A stretch of 64,000 nt of DNA from Phallus indusiatus. Lineage: Eukaryota; Basidiomycota; Agaricomycetes; Phallales; Phallaceae. This document shows, in pieces, positions 44,780 to 56,088 of the stretch. The position numbers were made by a program, and so were the translations under genes. Under the pieces are notes generated by a model that worked only from the letters and a program-made list of their open reading frames with translations, was not told where the DNA came from and made no database searches. The DNA is taken from the NCBI GenBank assembly GCA_027605045.1, contig JAQFWX010000022.1, positions 434,001 to 498,000 on the forward strand, given 5' to 3'. Each line of letters begins with the position of its first letter. Position 1 is the stretch's first letter.

Positions 44780-46270
44780 GAAACTGTTACCATCTGCTTG
44801 ACATTGTTGTCCAGTCCCGTCTCGAGCCACGTTCAGCTCCCTGTTAACTTTGCTTTCGAAGGACTCTTATAGTCGTACCAGGCGACGGACGAAGGCGGTT
44901 TCAGTAGGCCTCTTGAAGAATGTCTTGCATCTTGGTCTTGGCTTCGGTAATACGATGTTTGATGATAAGCATAGTACTCTTACCCGCAATCTCGAACTAT
45001 CATCTATGTAGTGCTCCTGGATACTCTAAGGAACCATTTCGCACTAACTCTTAAAGATAGGTGATGTTGTATGGTGTAACTGAAGAAGAAAATCAGCCGA
45101 TAAGTCGTACTCCTAGGCACTTGTACAATACCTCTTTCTGGATATGTCAAGGTCATGGTGATGCTCTTAGGCACATCGACTTCATTGAGAGCAATGTTCG
45201 GATCGCCAGTAATGACTGTTCCTGCCAAGAAATCCACACGCTTTCTCATCAAAATTTCACGTAGACGGCTCTCTTTTCCTTTTGTCACGCCCGCGTAACA
45301 CCTCGCTTAAGCGGAGCTCCGCTCATTCCTTTTACGTACCTTGCTTATATTCTTTTTGTTTCCCCGTTCTGAACCATTTCCTTTTCCATCCTTGTTATCT
45401 TGTTGTAACCCGTTTCAGGTCTCTATTTAGTTTCATAGCTATTTAAAGATCGACCTTCCTGTAACTACTTCTCCAGTTCTGATATAGATCTTATTCCGCC
45501 CATTCTCTCACATGTTTCATATCTCGATCCAATCCCATCTTAGATCCTTTGTCGTCGTTGACGACGTCCTCGAACGTCGTCGGCGACGTTGTGTCTATCT
45601 TCTTCAACAACTACCTCTGACCAACTTCTCCGACCCCATTCCTAACTCCAAGACTCCGACATCCTCCGACTCAGTCTCTACCCAGAACCTCCGACGTTGC
45701 TAAAGCCTCGGAGAACTCATCCTAGACCCCTGTACGTGGTCCGACCTAGTATTAACCTAGGAAAGCCTCGTAGTCCTGCCCCGACCCGAAATTGTTGGTG
45801 ACGCACCGTGAGGGCGCAACTCAAGAGTAAGTTGAAGCCGACCAACACCCGACCCACGTCCGATCCTGTCCCGAGCCTCGCTTAGTCATCCCGACCCCGG
45901 CGCGTAACACCTTTAAGACGCGCGCGGATTGCTTTTAGTGATCGCCCATACTTTTGTAAGGCCTGGAGGTTACCGACAATATTGTCCATGTATGTGGCGA
46001 CACGAAACTGTTAAAATAATGTCAAAAAAGATACAGTACGTATAGAAAGTGCATTACTGGTGTAATTGCTCGAACTCTGATGTCACGTGTGCCGGTACAC
46101 CTTCCTGCTCGCACCGTCGAACATTAGCAGATGCTTTCACAATGTCCGTTAGCTTGAATGTCACATCATATACACTGTGAACTGTACCACCATCTACAGC
46201 GATACTGGGTCGAACTGCAAGAGGCGGCACAGGCAGCACAGTAAGAATCTTCTAGTCAGGACGCGGATAT
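44780..46270 (-). pseudogene. RNA polymerase II largest subunit (RPB1) partial pseudogene
   Basis: Minus-strand pieces match RPB1 in order: LTVLPVPP, VRPSIAVDGGT, SANVRRCEQEG, AHVTSEFEQL, then after an intron VATYMDN...LQALQK and AIRARLKGK, then RKRVDF and [14 protein letters not shown], and after a second intron [18 protein letters not shown] follows, then after a gap ITEAKTKMQDILQEAY, ESFESKVNREL and NNVKQMVT. Introns are retained, so this is a DNA-level copy, not a retrocopy. Defects: TAG where the family has Trp before ILTVLP, TAA in NITYL.EL, a stop in QEAY.NR, frameshifts, an internal deletion, and the solo LTR at 45283. Only the middle of the roughly 1700-residue protein is represented. 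Confidence 0.82.
45283..45909 (+). repeat. Solo LTR of a separate family inside the RPB1 pseudogene
   Basis: 627 bp, TGTCACGCCCGCG...GGCGCGTAACA, flanked by CCTTT (45278-45282 and 45910-45914). It interrupts the RPB1 codons IRARLKGK; removal rejoins them in frame. TATA-like CTATTTAAAG near 45440. A 63-residue frame inside it is not a gene. Confidence 0.88.
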
Positions 46271-46690
46271 TCTTCATCGCGAGTTGGATGCTTGGATTTG
46301 AAGAAGTGCGGATACAAATGATCTGGCGTAAAGATGAGTGTGCGGGTGGTTCCGCCTATGGAAATGATTGGGACTCTTCGGGGGGGTGGAGGCCGCTAGT
46401 GCAGGGGGGAGGACTGTGGAAGGGAAGGTGAAAGGAACGAATTCTTCAGATGGTAACACTTGGGATCCATGTCTACGTGGCCATTTCTGACGAGTTTTCA
46501 TAGACTTGGAATGCTTAGAAACAGAGATGAAAGCAGCAAGGATATGGTGGCAGTTATAGTGTCAGTGGCAGCATTAGCACGCATCATTCTAAGAATTTAG
46601 CCCATCACACGTCACGTGTCACGATGTACTCGTGGAGGCCTCAAGCTCAAGACTCCTCGTCAGTCAACAAGTCTCCGTAACTTCTGCCCC

Positions 46691-47584
46691 ATGGAACGCA
46701 GTCGGCAGACCCTAGGAAATCAGAAATTCTGTCAATATTGCAACAAAGCAAGATCGTACAATCGTTTTGACAAACATCAAGAGGCATGTCGAAGGGAAGC
46801 TGCTATACGCAGCGTGCTGAGCACATCAACCTTAGATCTGAGTGATCGTGCAGGTATGTTGAGTCTAGTGTGCAGTTCAATTTTATAAAATACTATTTAG
46901 GTGATTTATCCAATCATCCGAGCTCAAATTTGCCCACATCTGAGGAGGCCACCGCCGCCGGTCAGGATGCGCAGACCTTTACCTTCAGCACAGAGGATGT
47001 TGAGATGAATGGTATTAATCAGACCTTATTTGATTATTGAATAACTCATTTCTGTCAATTTATAGAACATGAACCACCTTCTCCCCCTGCTTCCGGAATT
47101 CCATCATGTCAAGTAGACGAATATATCGAGATTCAACACCACCCCCACAGTCAACTACTCACGCCCACGATCGTTTCATTGGACGGGGGACAACGTCCCG
47201 AGTCGGATATTACAAAAACATCGTTGCAAAATAATCAGATCCCTGCGCGGCCATGGGCCCCATTCCGTACCCGTGAGGATTTTGAGTTTACCGAAACGGC
47301 TTTGATGGAAGAGACGAGTAAAGAGGGTGTGGATAAGTTCCTAAATGGCATCCATGGAAAATGGGCTACAAATCATGCATTAACAATACGAACACATAAA
47401 GATGTTATGGAGTCTCTAGAATCCGCGCGAGAATTTGTACAACAAGTATACACTATTTTTCAATTTTCCTTGTATATACATATCTAATATAATATTTAAA
47501 GTTCAAGGAAAAAGAGGCGTCACATGTATTTGAAGGAAAAACACACACTTTCAAATTTTTATATCGAGAACCATGGGAATGGGT
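46691..47584 (+). pseudogene. Plavaka-type DNA transposase, N-terminal fragment
   Basis: Start ATG 46691. A Cys/His zinc-finger-like segment (CQYCNKARSYNRFDKHQEAC) is followed by three short introns (about 46853-46900, 47012-47065, 47444-47500). Then come PARPWAPFRTREDFEFTE and FLYREPWEWVV, which match the conserved N-terminal part of the large transposases of fungal Plavaka (KDZ/CACTA-related) transposons. The coding sequence stops exactly where the hairpin-rich element begins (47585). The catalytic part is absent from the window. No hairpin enrichment is seen in this segment. Confidence 0.65.
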
Positions 47585-47904
47585 TGTAACGGATCCACCG
47601 CATGCGGTGGATTGAGTATATGCCACTTAGGCATATGCAGAGGGCTTCGCCCTCTGCAGTAGTTACTATTACTTACTCTAATAACAGAGGCGCTTAACAC
47701 CTCTGGCTCGCCGCGACGCGGCGAGCCATTATGTAATAACTATACATTAGTAGTAGCTACGCGCGTGCTGATTCAGCACGCGCAACTTGTTTTACTCCAC
47801 AAAAAAATACAGCACTTTGGTCTGTTACTTGTGGCGTGAAACTACAGCGTGATATAAACTGTGTACCGCAAGCGGTACACTATAAAAAGTAACGAAATGT
47901 TACA
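47585..47904 (+). repeat. Array of GC-rich hairpins, putative 5' LTR of element C
   Basis: At least eight near-adjacent inverted repeats: ATCCACCGCA/TGCGGTGGAT (47593-47612, no loop), ATATGCC/GGCATAT (47618-47636), GCAGAGGGC/GCCCTCTGC with loop TTC (47637-47657), AGAGG/CCTCT, GGCTCGCCGC/GCGGCGAGCC with loop GAC (47705-47727), GCGCGTGCTG/CAGCACGCGC with loop ATT (47761-47783), GTGTACCGC/GCGGTACAC with loop AA (47861-47880) and GTAAC/GTTAC (47889-47903). Stems of 9-10 bp with loops of 2-3 bases cannot be chance at this density. The TGTAAC start and GTTACA end fit an LTR, but no partner copy is in view. Confidence 0.75.
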
Positions 47905-50197
47905 TCTTTTTTAACACCAAAGGCATTAAAAACAACCCGCCGCTGTATTAAGCAAGCGAAATTAACCCTTCCTATTACAGGAGGATTCAATGGCTCCTAC
48001 TACCAGGAGTCAGAGTGCACCAGATCGTGGTACACCTGATTCCAATCAGCCTGACCCACCCGGGCCAGTGCAAACTGAAAATCCCGACCCGTCTAGGGAA
48101 GGAACCCTCGAAGGAGAGTCATCCACATGGGAGAGAGTGGATGCATCAACCCAAAATCCCACTCGTCCTGCGTCACAGACGATGGACCATCAGCCCCAAC
48201 TTGCTGATGAAGAAGATGAGGACGTAAAGTCCATAGCATCTGGTCGCTCCAGACTTAGCGTTAGGAGCGATAGGTCCATCCGAAGGGATGAGGCCATGAA
48301 CACTGTTCACGCATCGTTGCTCGATGGCGTGAGGAATGGGAATATGTCCCCGTCAGAACTGCAGAGACTAGCTCGATTAATCGAGAACGTCAACGCAGGA
48401 GTTGAAAACCCCGAGCCAGAGCCTGTTACCACGGGCACTGACAGGGACCAGGTCAGGACGACAGACTTGTCTCCTGAAGCAGAGCCTGCATGAGCACGCT
48501 CTGACAAAGGAAAAAGCAGAGCGGTAGATCCGCCTGCACCAGGTACGGGATCTACTCGTCCTAGACCAGCAGGGACGACGAGTCGCCTTGCATATCAATT
48601 CACAAACCCAGCCCCACAAGCTAGGTTTGTTACACCGACGGGACCGACATACGCCAGTCCGTCACCAGCAACAGCTGGCAATTCCCAATCCCCTGAGCCT
48701 GCACCAACAGGCACCAGGCAACGTTCCCAGAACGCTACCCCAGGACCGAGTACGCATCCTGTTAGACCTCCTACACAAGGAGCTACAGCATATACAGCTC
48801 CTAGGAACCCCGGCCCCGAGATAGAGGCTGGCAGAGAAACAGTGAGACGGATGTACCGTTTCACAAGACGACCGCCTCACGAGTCTGACGCGGTTGGTGA
48901 CTATATCGACACCGAGATAGCCACGCGACTGGTGAACCAGTCGCGAAATGGAGCACCCCCACGAGAGGATGCTGAAGTGGTCGCTCAAGCTGCCCTCGAA
49001 TACCAGAGGATAGCAGGGCTACTCTCCGATAGAGCAATCCGTACACATGCACGGGCTGTGGAGGCGGCCACTAATGCACTCGAGGAAGCCGTAGCAGGCT
49101 CCCTCGAGACTGACACTCCCAACGAGCAGCAACTGCAGATCATACAAGATAGAATCCGCATCGCGAGGGACGCGCGTATGAACGCGGTCCGCCATGCTCG
49201 TGTGTTTGAAGGTGGCTATAATGCCATCACTGGCGATAGAATCCCATCGCCAGATCCAGCCACAAGCTCTAGTCGTCCAGATGACAGAGCACCACCACCT
49301 GGCAGACAACTGCCAAGGCAAAGTGCCGAGCCCAGTGGGCATAGGCAACCTTCTGCAAATCCAGCAGAAGCACCGCGTATCGATACATATGATGGATACG
49401 CTCGTCGACCACAGTATGGCGAGGATCTCCGCGCCACACCGTTCGACGAAGAACGTGCTGAAAGATTTGATCCTTTCAGCGACGACGCCCCAGTACTTGA
49501 GGGCGTCATAGCCATGGTTCAAGAAGCCCTGATTGCAAACAGGGATATGATGCCAGGCAACTCGCCCCTTGCGAAAGCAGGAGCGAAGATTGGGCTCCCG
49601 CCCACGTACAGCGGCTCATCCAGAGCCGAAGACTTCGACAACTTTGTGTCGGGTCTATTACGCTGGCTACGTGTAAACCACCTGCTTGGAGAAGTCAGCC
49701 AAGCAGAGCAAATATCCTTTCTGGGCATGCGCCTAGAAGGGCTGGCCCAAGAATGGTTTACTCAAAACGTGGAGAGAGGCGTTCGCCCCCTCCACGAGTG
49801 GACCCTAGTCCCCGCACTGCGGAGACTATATGATCGTTTCCTGCCACCCCACTCTAGAAGTGAGGTAGCGATTCAATTTGAACGCGAACGGCAGGGGTCG
49901 CACTCTGTACACGAGTACATGAGCGCGCTGCTCACGTTAGCCAACAGACTAGCGCACCCTCCTGATGACTACACATTCAGGAGGAGGTTCCTTGATGGGC
50001 TGAACCACAGCCTCGCCACTGAAGTAGCGTTCAGAGGTGGCAATCCCGAGCAGATGACTGCTAAGGAACTACTTCTACTGACAATTCAAGTAGAAGAGGT
50101 GTTCAAGAAACGCCGCTCGGTAGCAGCGTCTCAAGGAAGCACTACCCGCCCAGCAGGTAACAGTAGCGGAGGCAGTAGTAGCGGTAGTGGCAGCAGT

Positions 50198-50549
50198 TGT
50201 TAGGGCGACTCAGGGCACACACCTAGAGGAGGGAAAACCTAAGATCTATTGAGGGGCAGCGACTAACTACTCACCTAGAGGAGGGAAAACCTAAGAGAAC
50301 AAGCTTAGGTATCCCCCTCTAGAGAAAACGCATATAAGTACAGGATACGAAGCGCTCAACTGATCCCCATGGGATCCGAGGAGATATAGACAGAAATCGA
50401 GGAAAATCGAAGAGATCGAAAAATCGAGAAAACGATGGAACTAATGGAAACGGCAAAGTACGGGAAATGGAGGAAATCGTAACACGAAATGAAACCGAAA
50501 GAAATCGAAGAAATCGAATAATCGGAAAAGGTGCTAGCGTACCGTGACA
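50198..50549 (-). repeat. Solo LTR, B2 type, in element C gag
   Basis: 352 bp, TGTTAGGG...ACCGTGACA on the plus strand, flanked by GCAGT (50193-50197 and 50550-50554). LTR plus target copy is 357 bp, a multiple of three, and the gag frame resumes in phase. No hairpin enrichment within it. Confidence 0.93.
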
Positions 50550-51218
50550 GCAGTAGCAGCCACAACAACTTGGTAAGGCAAGCGCATACCAACAATATGC
50601 GCTTGAACCAGAGGAACCACGGTTCCTCCACGCGTCCTCACGAGACGCGTACAAATGGCAACTCCCCACTGGGGAACCGCCCCTCGAATTCGTCAAACTC
50701 GAGAAACCATAGCTCGCAGACCACTAGGACTGCCCCAACTAGTACGAACAATCGCACTAGCACAACCCCTCCCACGTGTTTCAACTGTGGGCAGGTGGGA
50801 CACTACAGAAATGCGTGCCCCAGACTGAGACAGGTACGAGCCAATGTGAGTCGTATCGAAGAGGTTGAAGAGACCTCTGGCGAGACATCGAACGATGTCC
50901 CGCAGGAGAACGTGGAAGACCCCACAGCTGAACAAGCTGTGGAGGAAGAGGTGGCCCAAGACGAGCCCACCAACGACCCCGTCGAAGACGACGAGGGTAT
51001 TCAATACCAATGGGACGATGATGACTATGGTCCCAGTGCGTATATGCTCCTCACCATTGACGATGAGTATGAGGAACGTAGACTGCACTTCGCAGTCCAC
51101 AAGTCATCCTTATTGGATGATGAAGACTCCTCGCTCGCTACGAGTAAGGAACCACTCTATGACCATACGGCTAGAGTGAGCTCTCGTGCTCTGACACGAG
51201 ACAGAAACGCATCGAAAC

Positions 51219-51614
51219 TGTTAGGGCTACTCAGCTCACACTAGAGGGAGGGGATCCTAAGATAATATATTGGAAGGGAAACTAACTACTCACCTAGAGG
51301 GAGGGGATCCTAAGAGAACAAGCTTAGGGACCCTCACTCTAGGTACAGCTACTATATACATAAAACGACGACGCGGCGTGCGGCCCTGACACAGCTAAGT
51401 GCCAGGCGCCCAAACCGAACCTAAGCGACGTGATGTCACGGGCATCACGCCGGGTACGAGCGTGCAACACGCGCGAGTAGAGAAAGTGAAATAGAGACAG
51501 AACAAGGAAACGGAGAGTGAAAGTAAAATATGGAAATGATAAATAAAATAGAAAGGAAGTGATGCCGATGATAATAAATAAGAAAATGAGAGACGGCGGT
51601 AGCGTACCCTGACA
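51219..51614 (-). repeat. Solo LTR, element A family, at the Gag-protease junction of element C
   Basis: 396 bp, flanked by GAAAC (51214-51218 and 51615-51619). Removing it joins the end of gag to PIEGFWPVNG and the protease in one frame. Confidence 0.93.
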
Positions 51615-54600
51615 GAAACCCATTGAGGGTTTCTGGCCAGTCAATGGCCAATTGGCCCACTGCCTAGTCGACAGTGGATGCCAGGGGATGATCATGTCCC
51701 CTCATTTCTCTCTTGCCACCGGAGCAAGAACCTTCAAGCTCGACAAACCTGTCGTGCTACAGCTGGCCGTTAAGGGCAGCAAGTCTTCCATCCAGTATGG
51801 AACGTACACCCGAATCCAATTCGGAGGCATCAATGTCCAAGAGTACTTCGACATCATCAACATTGATCATTATGATGTGATCATTGGCGTCCCATTCCTG
51901 AGACGCTATAATATCTGCCTGGATTTCAGCAGAGGTACAATCACCCGCGACGACGAGGTGATTGACACCAATCACCATGTGATTGGACACGCTCCTGAAA
52001 CAGGAGCGAGGGTGCTAGCCAGCACCCAACATTCCAGCTCCTCCGTCCATGCGATGACGGAAGAGAATATCCCAGCACTCATCGAGTACTGGAAGAACAA
52101 GTACAGTGACCTGTTCGGTCCTGTCCCTTCCCGACTTCCCCCATTTCGGGAAGTGAATCACCAGATTCCTCTTATTGAACCCAATAAGAAGATCCGGTAC
52201 CACCTTCCCAGGTGTCTGGATGCACTCAAAGCGCTACTCGCTGAAAAAATTCAGCGATACGTAGCTGCAGGTTGGTGGGAACCAACTGTAGCTACACAGG
52301 CAATCCCTATGCTTTGCCTGCAGAAACGAGCCGTAGTCTTAGCACTACGGACCGTGTTCGATCTGCGTCTGCAGAACGAAAACACAGAGAAGGACGTAAC
52401 GCCCTTCCCTGACCAGGAAACCATCCGCCAGAACGTGGCGAGACACAAATACAGATCAAAAATTGATCTGACTGAGGCGTACGAGCAAGTACGCATAGTC
52501 CCAGAGGACGTCCACAAGACGACCTTTGCCACCATCTATGGCACTTTCAAGAGCCATGTCATGCAGCAAGGAGACTGCAATGCCCCATCGACGTTTCAAC
52601 GTCTAATGACCCACATCTTTAGGGACTGCATCAGTCGTTCGACGGATGCATACATAGACGACGTGTTCGTCTATTCAAACACAATAGATCTGCATCAGCA
52701 GCATCTAGAGAATGCCTTCTCGCGGTTGCGAGAAGCACAACTTTACCTGAGTAGTCGTAAAGTTGACCTATACTCTAAGCGACTGGAGTGCTTAGGCCAC
52801 ATCATTGACGATGATGGCATCCATCCCGATCAAGAGAAGATGGATAAAATACGTGAGTGGAGAACTCCACACACGTATAACGATGTCCAGAAATTTCTGG
52901 GCCTCGTACAATACGTTGCAGCATACCTACCAGGGGTAGCCGCATACACTACACCACTATCAGGGTGTACGTACAACAACAGACCGTTCGTATGGACGCC
53001 GTTGTTGAACAAGTGCTTTGATTCAATCAAAGCACTCACGCGAAAGGCTCCTATCTTGAAGCCTATTAACGTGAACGACCCAGATCCAATTTGGGTCGTA
53101 ACCGACGGCTCTAAATGTGGCGTCGGTGCCTATTATGGGCAAGGGCCTACATGGCAAACATGTAGGCCAGCAGGGTTTCTCTCGAAGAAGTTCACCCCTG
53201 CCCAATACAACTACCGCACCCATGAGCATGAGCTCATCGCGGTACTTGAAGCCTTCCTTAAGTGGGAAGACAAACTACTAGGGCGTAGATTCACCCTAAT
53301 AACGGACAATGAGGCCATGGTCCACTTTAAGACCCAGCCTCGCATGTCACCGCGCCAAGCACGGTGGTATGAATACCTGTCTCGTTTTGATTACGAGACG
53401 ACTCATGTCAAGGGCGTCACTAACAATGTTGCCGATGGCCTCTCTCGTTATTACGAAGAGGACACTCCAGATGAGGTTCATCCTCCGGAGGTATACGTCA
53501 ATGCTGACGTTAGACTTGATCCCGAAGGGGATCATCTTCCCATCGAAAGAAGGGATGAAGTGAGAGTGAACGTTATTACACGTTCACGAGTACGAGAGGA
53601 ACCTCGAGTAGAAGGTCCCTCAAATACTATGCCTTCTGATATTACAGAAGCGCAACCCGATGAGGATATACTTGCCCTAAGTGCAGAGCAAGACAGCAAG
53701 CTTCTTAAAGCCAAAATTGAGGGCTTTGCTGAATTTACCTCGCTGATACAGCAAGGTTATCACAAGGACCCAGTATTTAAGCTGGTCCTTGCCAACCCAA
53801 ACGCTCACAAGGCGTTTGGAATTAAAAACCAACTGATCTTTACCAAGAATCAGTTCCTCCACGATGTATTATGCGTCCCCCATAACGCATTTTACAAGGG
53901 GAGGAGGATCACTGAGATTATAATCAGTGAGGCCCACCAAATTGTTGGGCACTTCGGACGCTACAAAACGTCTCAGTACGTTAGACAAGCGTACTGGTGG
54001 AAATCGATGATTGAAGACATCGATACGTTCTGCAGATCCTGCGGAACGTGCCAGACCAATAAAGGGGAGAATAATCACCCCAGTGGTCTGTTAAAACAAC
54101 TCCCGATTCCCAATAGACCTTGGGAATCAGTTGGAATGGACTTCGTCGGTCCATTACCCGTTTCAAACGGCCACGACTTCCTACTCGTCGTGATTGACAG
54201 ACTGACCTCAATGGTTCGTCTGATGCCAACCACCACCAAGCTGACCGCCAAGGGCACAGCCTGGTTATACCTCAGTGAAGTCGTAAGACTCCACGGTGTC
54301 CCTGATTCAATCGTGAGTGACAGGGATGCACGATTCACTGCCAAGTTTTGGCAGGAACTGCAACGCCTAATGGGGACACGATTGCTCATGTCCACGGCGT
54401 TCCATCCGCAAACAGATGGATCTACCGAGCGAGCCAATCGCTCAATTGGTCAAATACTTCGTTCCGTCATACAGAATGATCAAAAAGATTGGGCCGAAAG
54501 GATCCCAATGGTGGAGTTTGCTATTAATAGCAGCACCAGCGAAACCACTGGCTTCGCGCCGTTTGAACTCAATTACGGCTACCTTCCCAGTTTGGGAAAA

Positions 54601-55397
54601 TTGAGACGAACACCAAATTCAAAGGTGTTCAACACTTTTCTCAACAGGCAAAGTGGAATCTCATGATAGCGCATGACGCTATCATAGCCAATCGCGTTAA
54701 ACAGGCTCACTACGCGAACAACTCATGGCGCGATGCTCCGGAGTACAAAGAGGGTGACCTCGTCTATCTGTCGACGAGGAACCTCAACCTCCCCAAGGGG
54801 AGAGTTAAGAAGTTGATCCCGCGTTATGTGGGACCATACAAAATATTGTCCGTTAAGGACAATATCACGGTGAAACTTGAGCTCTCTGAAGAGCTCAAGC
54901 AACGTCGCATAAATCCCGTATTTCACGTGGATTTGATTAAACCTCACATCGCCAATGACGATGAGAGATTTCCACGCCACGATACACTCACGGCGTATGA
55001 CTTTGGACAGCCAGACGATGCTGAATGGCACGTCGAGGAACTCCTAGCTCATCGCTGAAGTGGAACTCGCGAGAAAGACCTCGAGTTCCTAGTCCAGTGG
55101 ACCCTTGGGGATACCACTTGGGAACCTTACAGTAACTGTAAGGACTTGCAAGCTCTAGACGAGTACTTGCAATTACGAGGCGTAAACGAGCCTCGGCAAC
55201 TGCCACGACTATCCAATCACGGAGAGTCGCGAACCAGCAACAAGCGCCCAGATTGTCAAGTACCGATATCCGGGAACGGTAATAGATACTGTAATGTATT
55301 TTAGTCGCTGAATATAACACCAATAACTGTCACCGTTGGTTGACGACAGTCAGGACTTGGCCTCAATCTATAAGAGATTGTGCCACGACAGTCTTCT

Positions 55398-55571
55398 TCA
55401 GGATTTGTCCTGACGTTCATCACGAGCGTCGAGTTCGTCAAGGACGTTACGGATATGTGCGTTCCGAGCTTCGAGAGCCGCGAGCTGTATCTCGTATTGA
55501 ATGATATCAAGCTCAACGATAATGAAGAAAGCTTTGAGATGTAACTCTCGGCAACGACGGATGGCTTCCAT
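55398..55571 (-). CDS. Small antisense ORF, 57 residues
   Basis: Minus-strand frame starting ATG 55571 (MEAIRRCREL), strongly helical and charged (VELDIIQYEIQLAALEARN ... VLDELDARDERQDKS), probably a coiled coil. Its 5' flank was moved by element B2. On the other side, at 61636-61642, lies a minus-strand TATAAAA followed by a pyrimidine-rich leader, which in the uninterrupted DNA would sit about 65 bases before this ATG. That is a proper core promoter. The upstream frame also stays open for some codons, so the start could be earlier. Function unknown; lies antisense in the 3' region of element C. Confidence 0.45.
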   Translation of the reverse strand: MEAIRRCRELHLKAFFIIVELDIIQYEIQLAALEARNAHIRNVLDELDARDERQDKS

Positions 55572-55592
55572 CGCTGCAAGTCTCGAGGAACG

Positions 55593-55944
55593 TGTCACGG
55601 TACGCTAGCGCCTTTTCCGATTATTCGATTTCTTCGATTTCTTTCGGTTTCATTTCGTGTTACGATTTCCTCCATTTCCCGTACTTTGCCGTTTCCATTA
55701 GTTCCATCGTTTTCTCGATTTTTCGATCTCTTCGATTTCCCTCGATTTCTGTCTATATCTCCTCGGATCCCATGGGGATCAGTTGGGCGCTTCGTATCCT
55801 GTACTTATATGCGTTTTCCCTAGAGGGGGATACCTAAGCTTGTTCTCTTAGGTTTTCCCTCCTCTAGGTGAGTAGTTAGTCGCTGCCCCTCAATAGATCT
55901 TAGGTTTTCCCTCCTCTAGGTGTGTGCCCTGAGTCGCCCTAACA
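55593..55944 (+). repeat. Element B2 5' LTR with promoter
   Basis: TGTCACGGTACGC...GCCCTAACA. TTATATG about 30 bases upstream of AAGCTTGTTCT (55836-55846). The primer-binding site AGAACAAGCTT follows the LTR at 55947-55957. Confidence 0.93.
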
Positions 55945-56088
55945 GTAGAACAAGCTTCTACCTTTCGGACTGGTTGTTTCTATCGTCGTTTTCTTTCGGA
56001 AACTCTTCGTCAGCAGTGTCTCAGACGTTCCCGACGCTTTCGCCCATAAAACGACCCCTCCGTCCTTCGTTCTTCGATTTCTTTCGTC

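Larger units (their letters stand above)
47990..55304 (+). pseudogene. Element C gag-pol, disrupted
   Basis: A single frame once joined Gag and Pol. Gag: MAPTTRSQSA start, Pro-rich N-terminus, capsid region (FDNFVSGLLRWLRVNHLL ... AQEWFTQNVERG), CCHC knuckle CFNCGQVGHYRNAC near 50780. Pol: protease LVDSGCQGMI, reverse transcriptase with YIDDVFVY (near 52655), RNase H (WVVTDGSKCGVGAYYG), integrase (HFGRYKTSQYVR ... CGTCQTN; VGMDFVGPL, IVSDRDARF, STERANRS) and a C-terminal chromodomain-like segment (WTLGDTTWEP). Defects: TGA at 48491-48493 in gag, solo LTRs at 50198 and 51219, a frameshift near 54610 and TGA at 55056-55058 before the chromodomain. The last in-frame stop is TAG 55302-55304. The RT differs clearly from that of A and B (YIDDVFVY versus YIDDILIY), so it is a separate lineage. 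Confidence 0.85.
47585..55592 (+). mobile_element. Element C: hairpin-saturated Ty3-type retroelement
   Basis: Contains a 320-bp hairpin array that may be its LTR (TGTAAC...GTTACA), a gag-pol reading frame (47990-55304) and about 290 bases of 3' sequence with an antisense ORF. It interrupts a Plavaka transposase at 47585. I found no matching 3' LTR, so the right border is unknown: the character of the sequence continues past B2 to 63810. Two solo LTRs (50198 and 51219) and B2 have inserted into it. Decayed by a frameshift and several stop codons. Confidence 0.7.

Noticed and set aside
45512..45703. 63-residue plus-strand frame
   Set aside because: Lies wholly inside the solo LTR 45283-45909.
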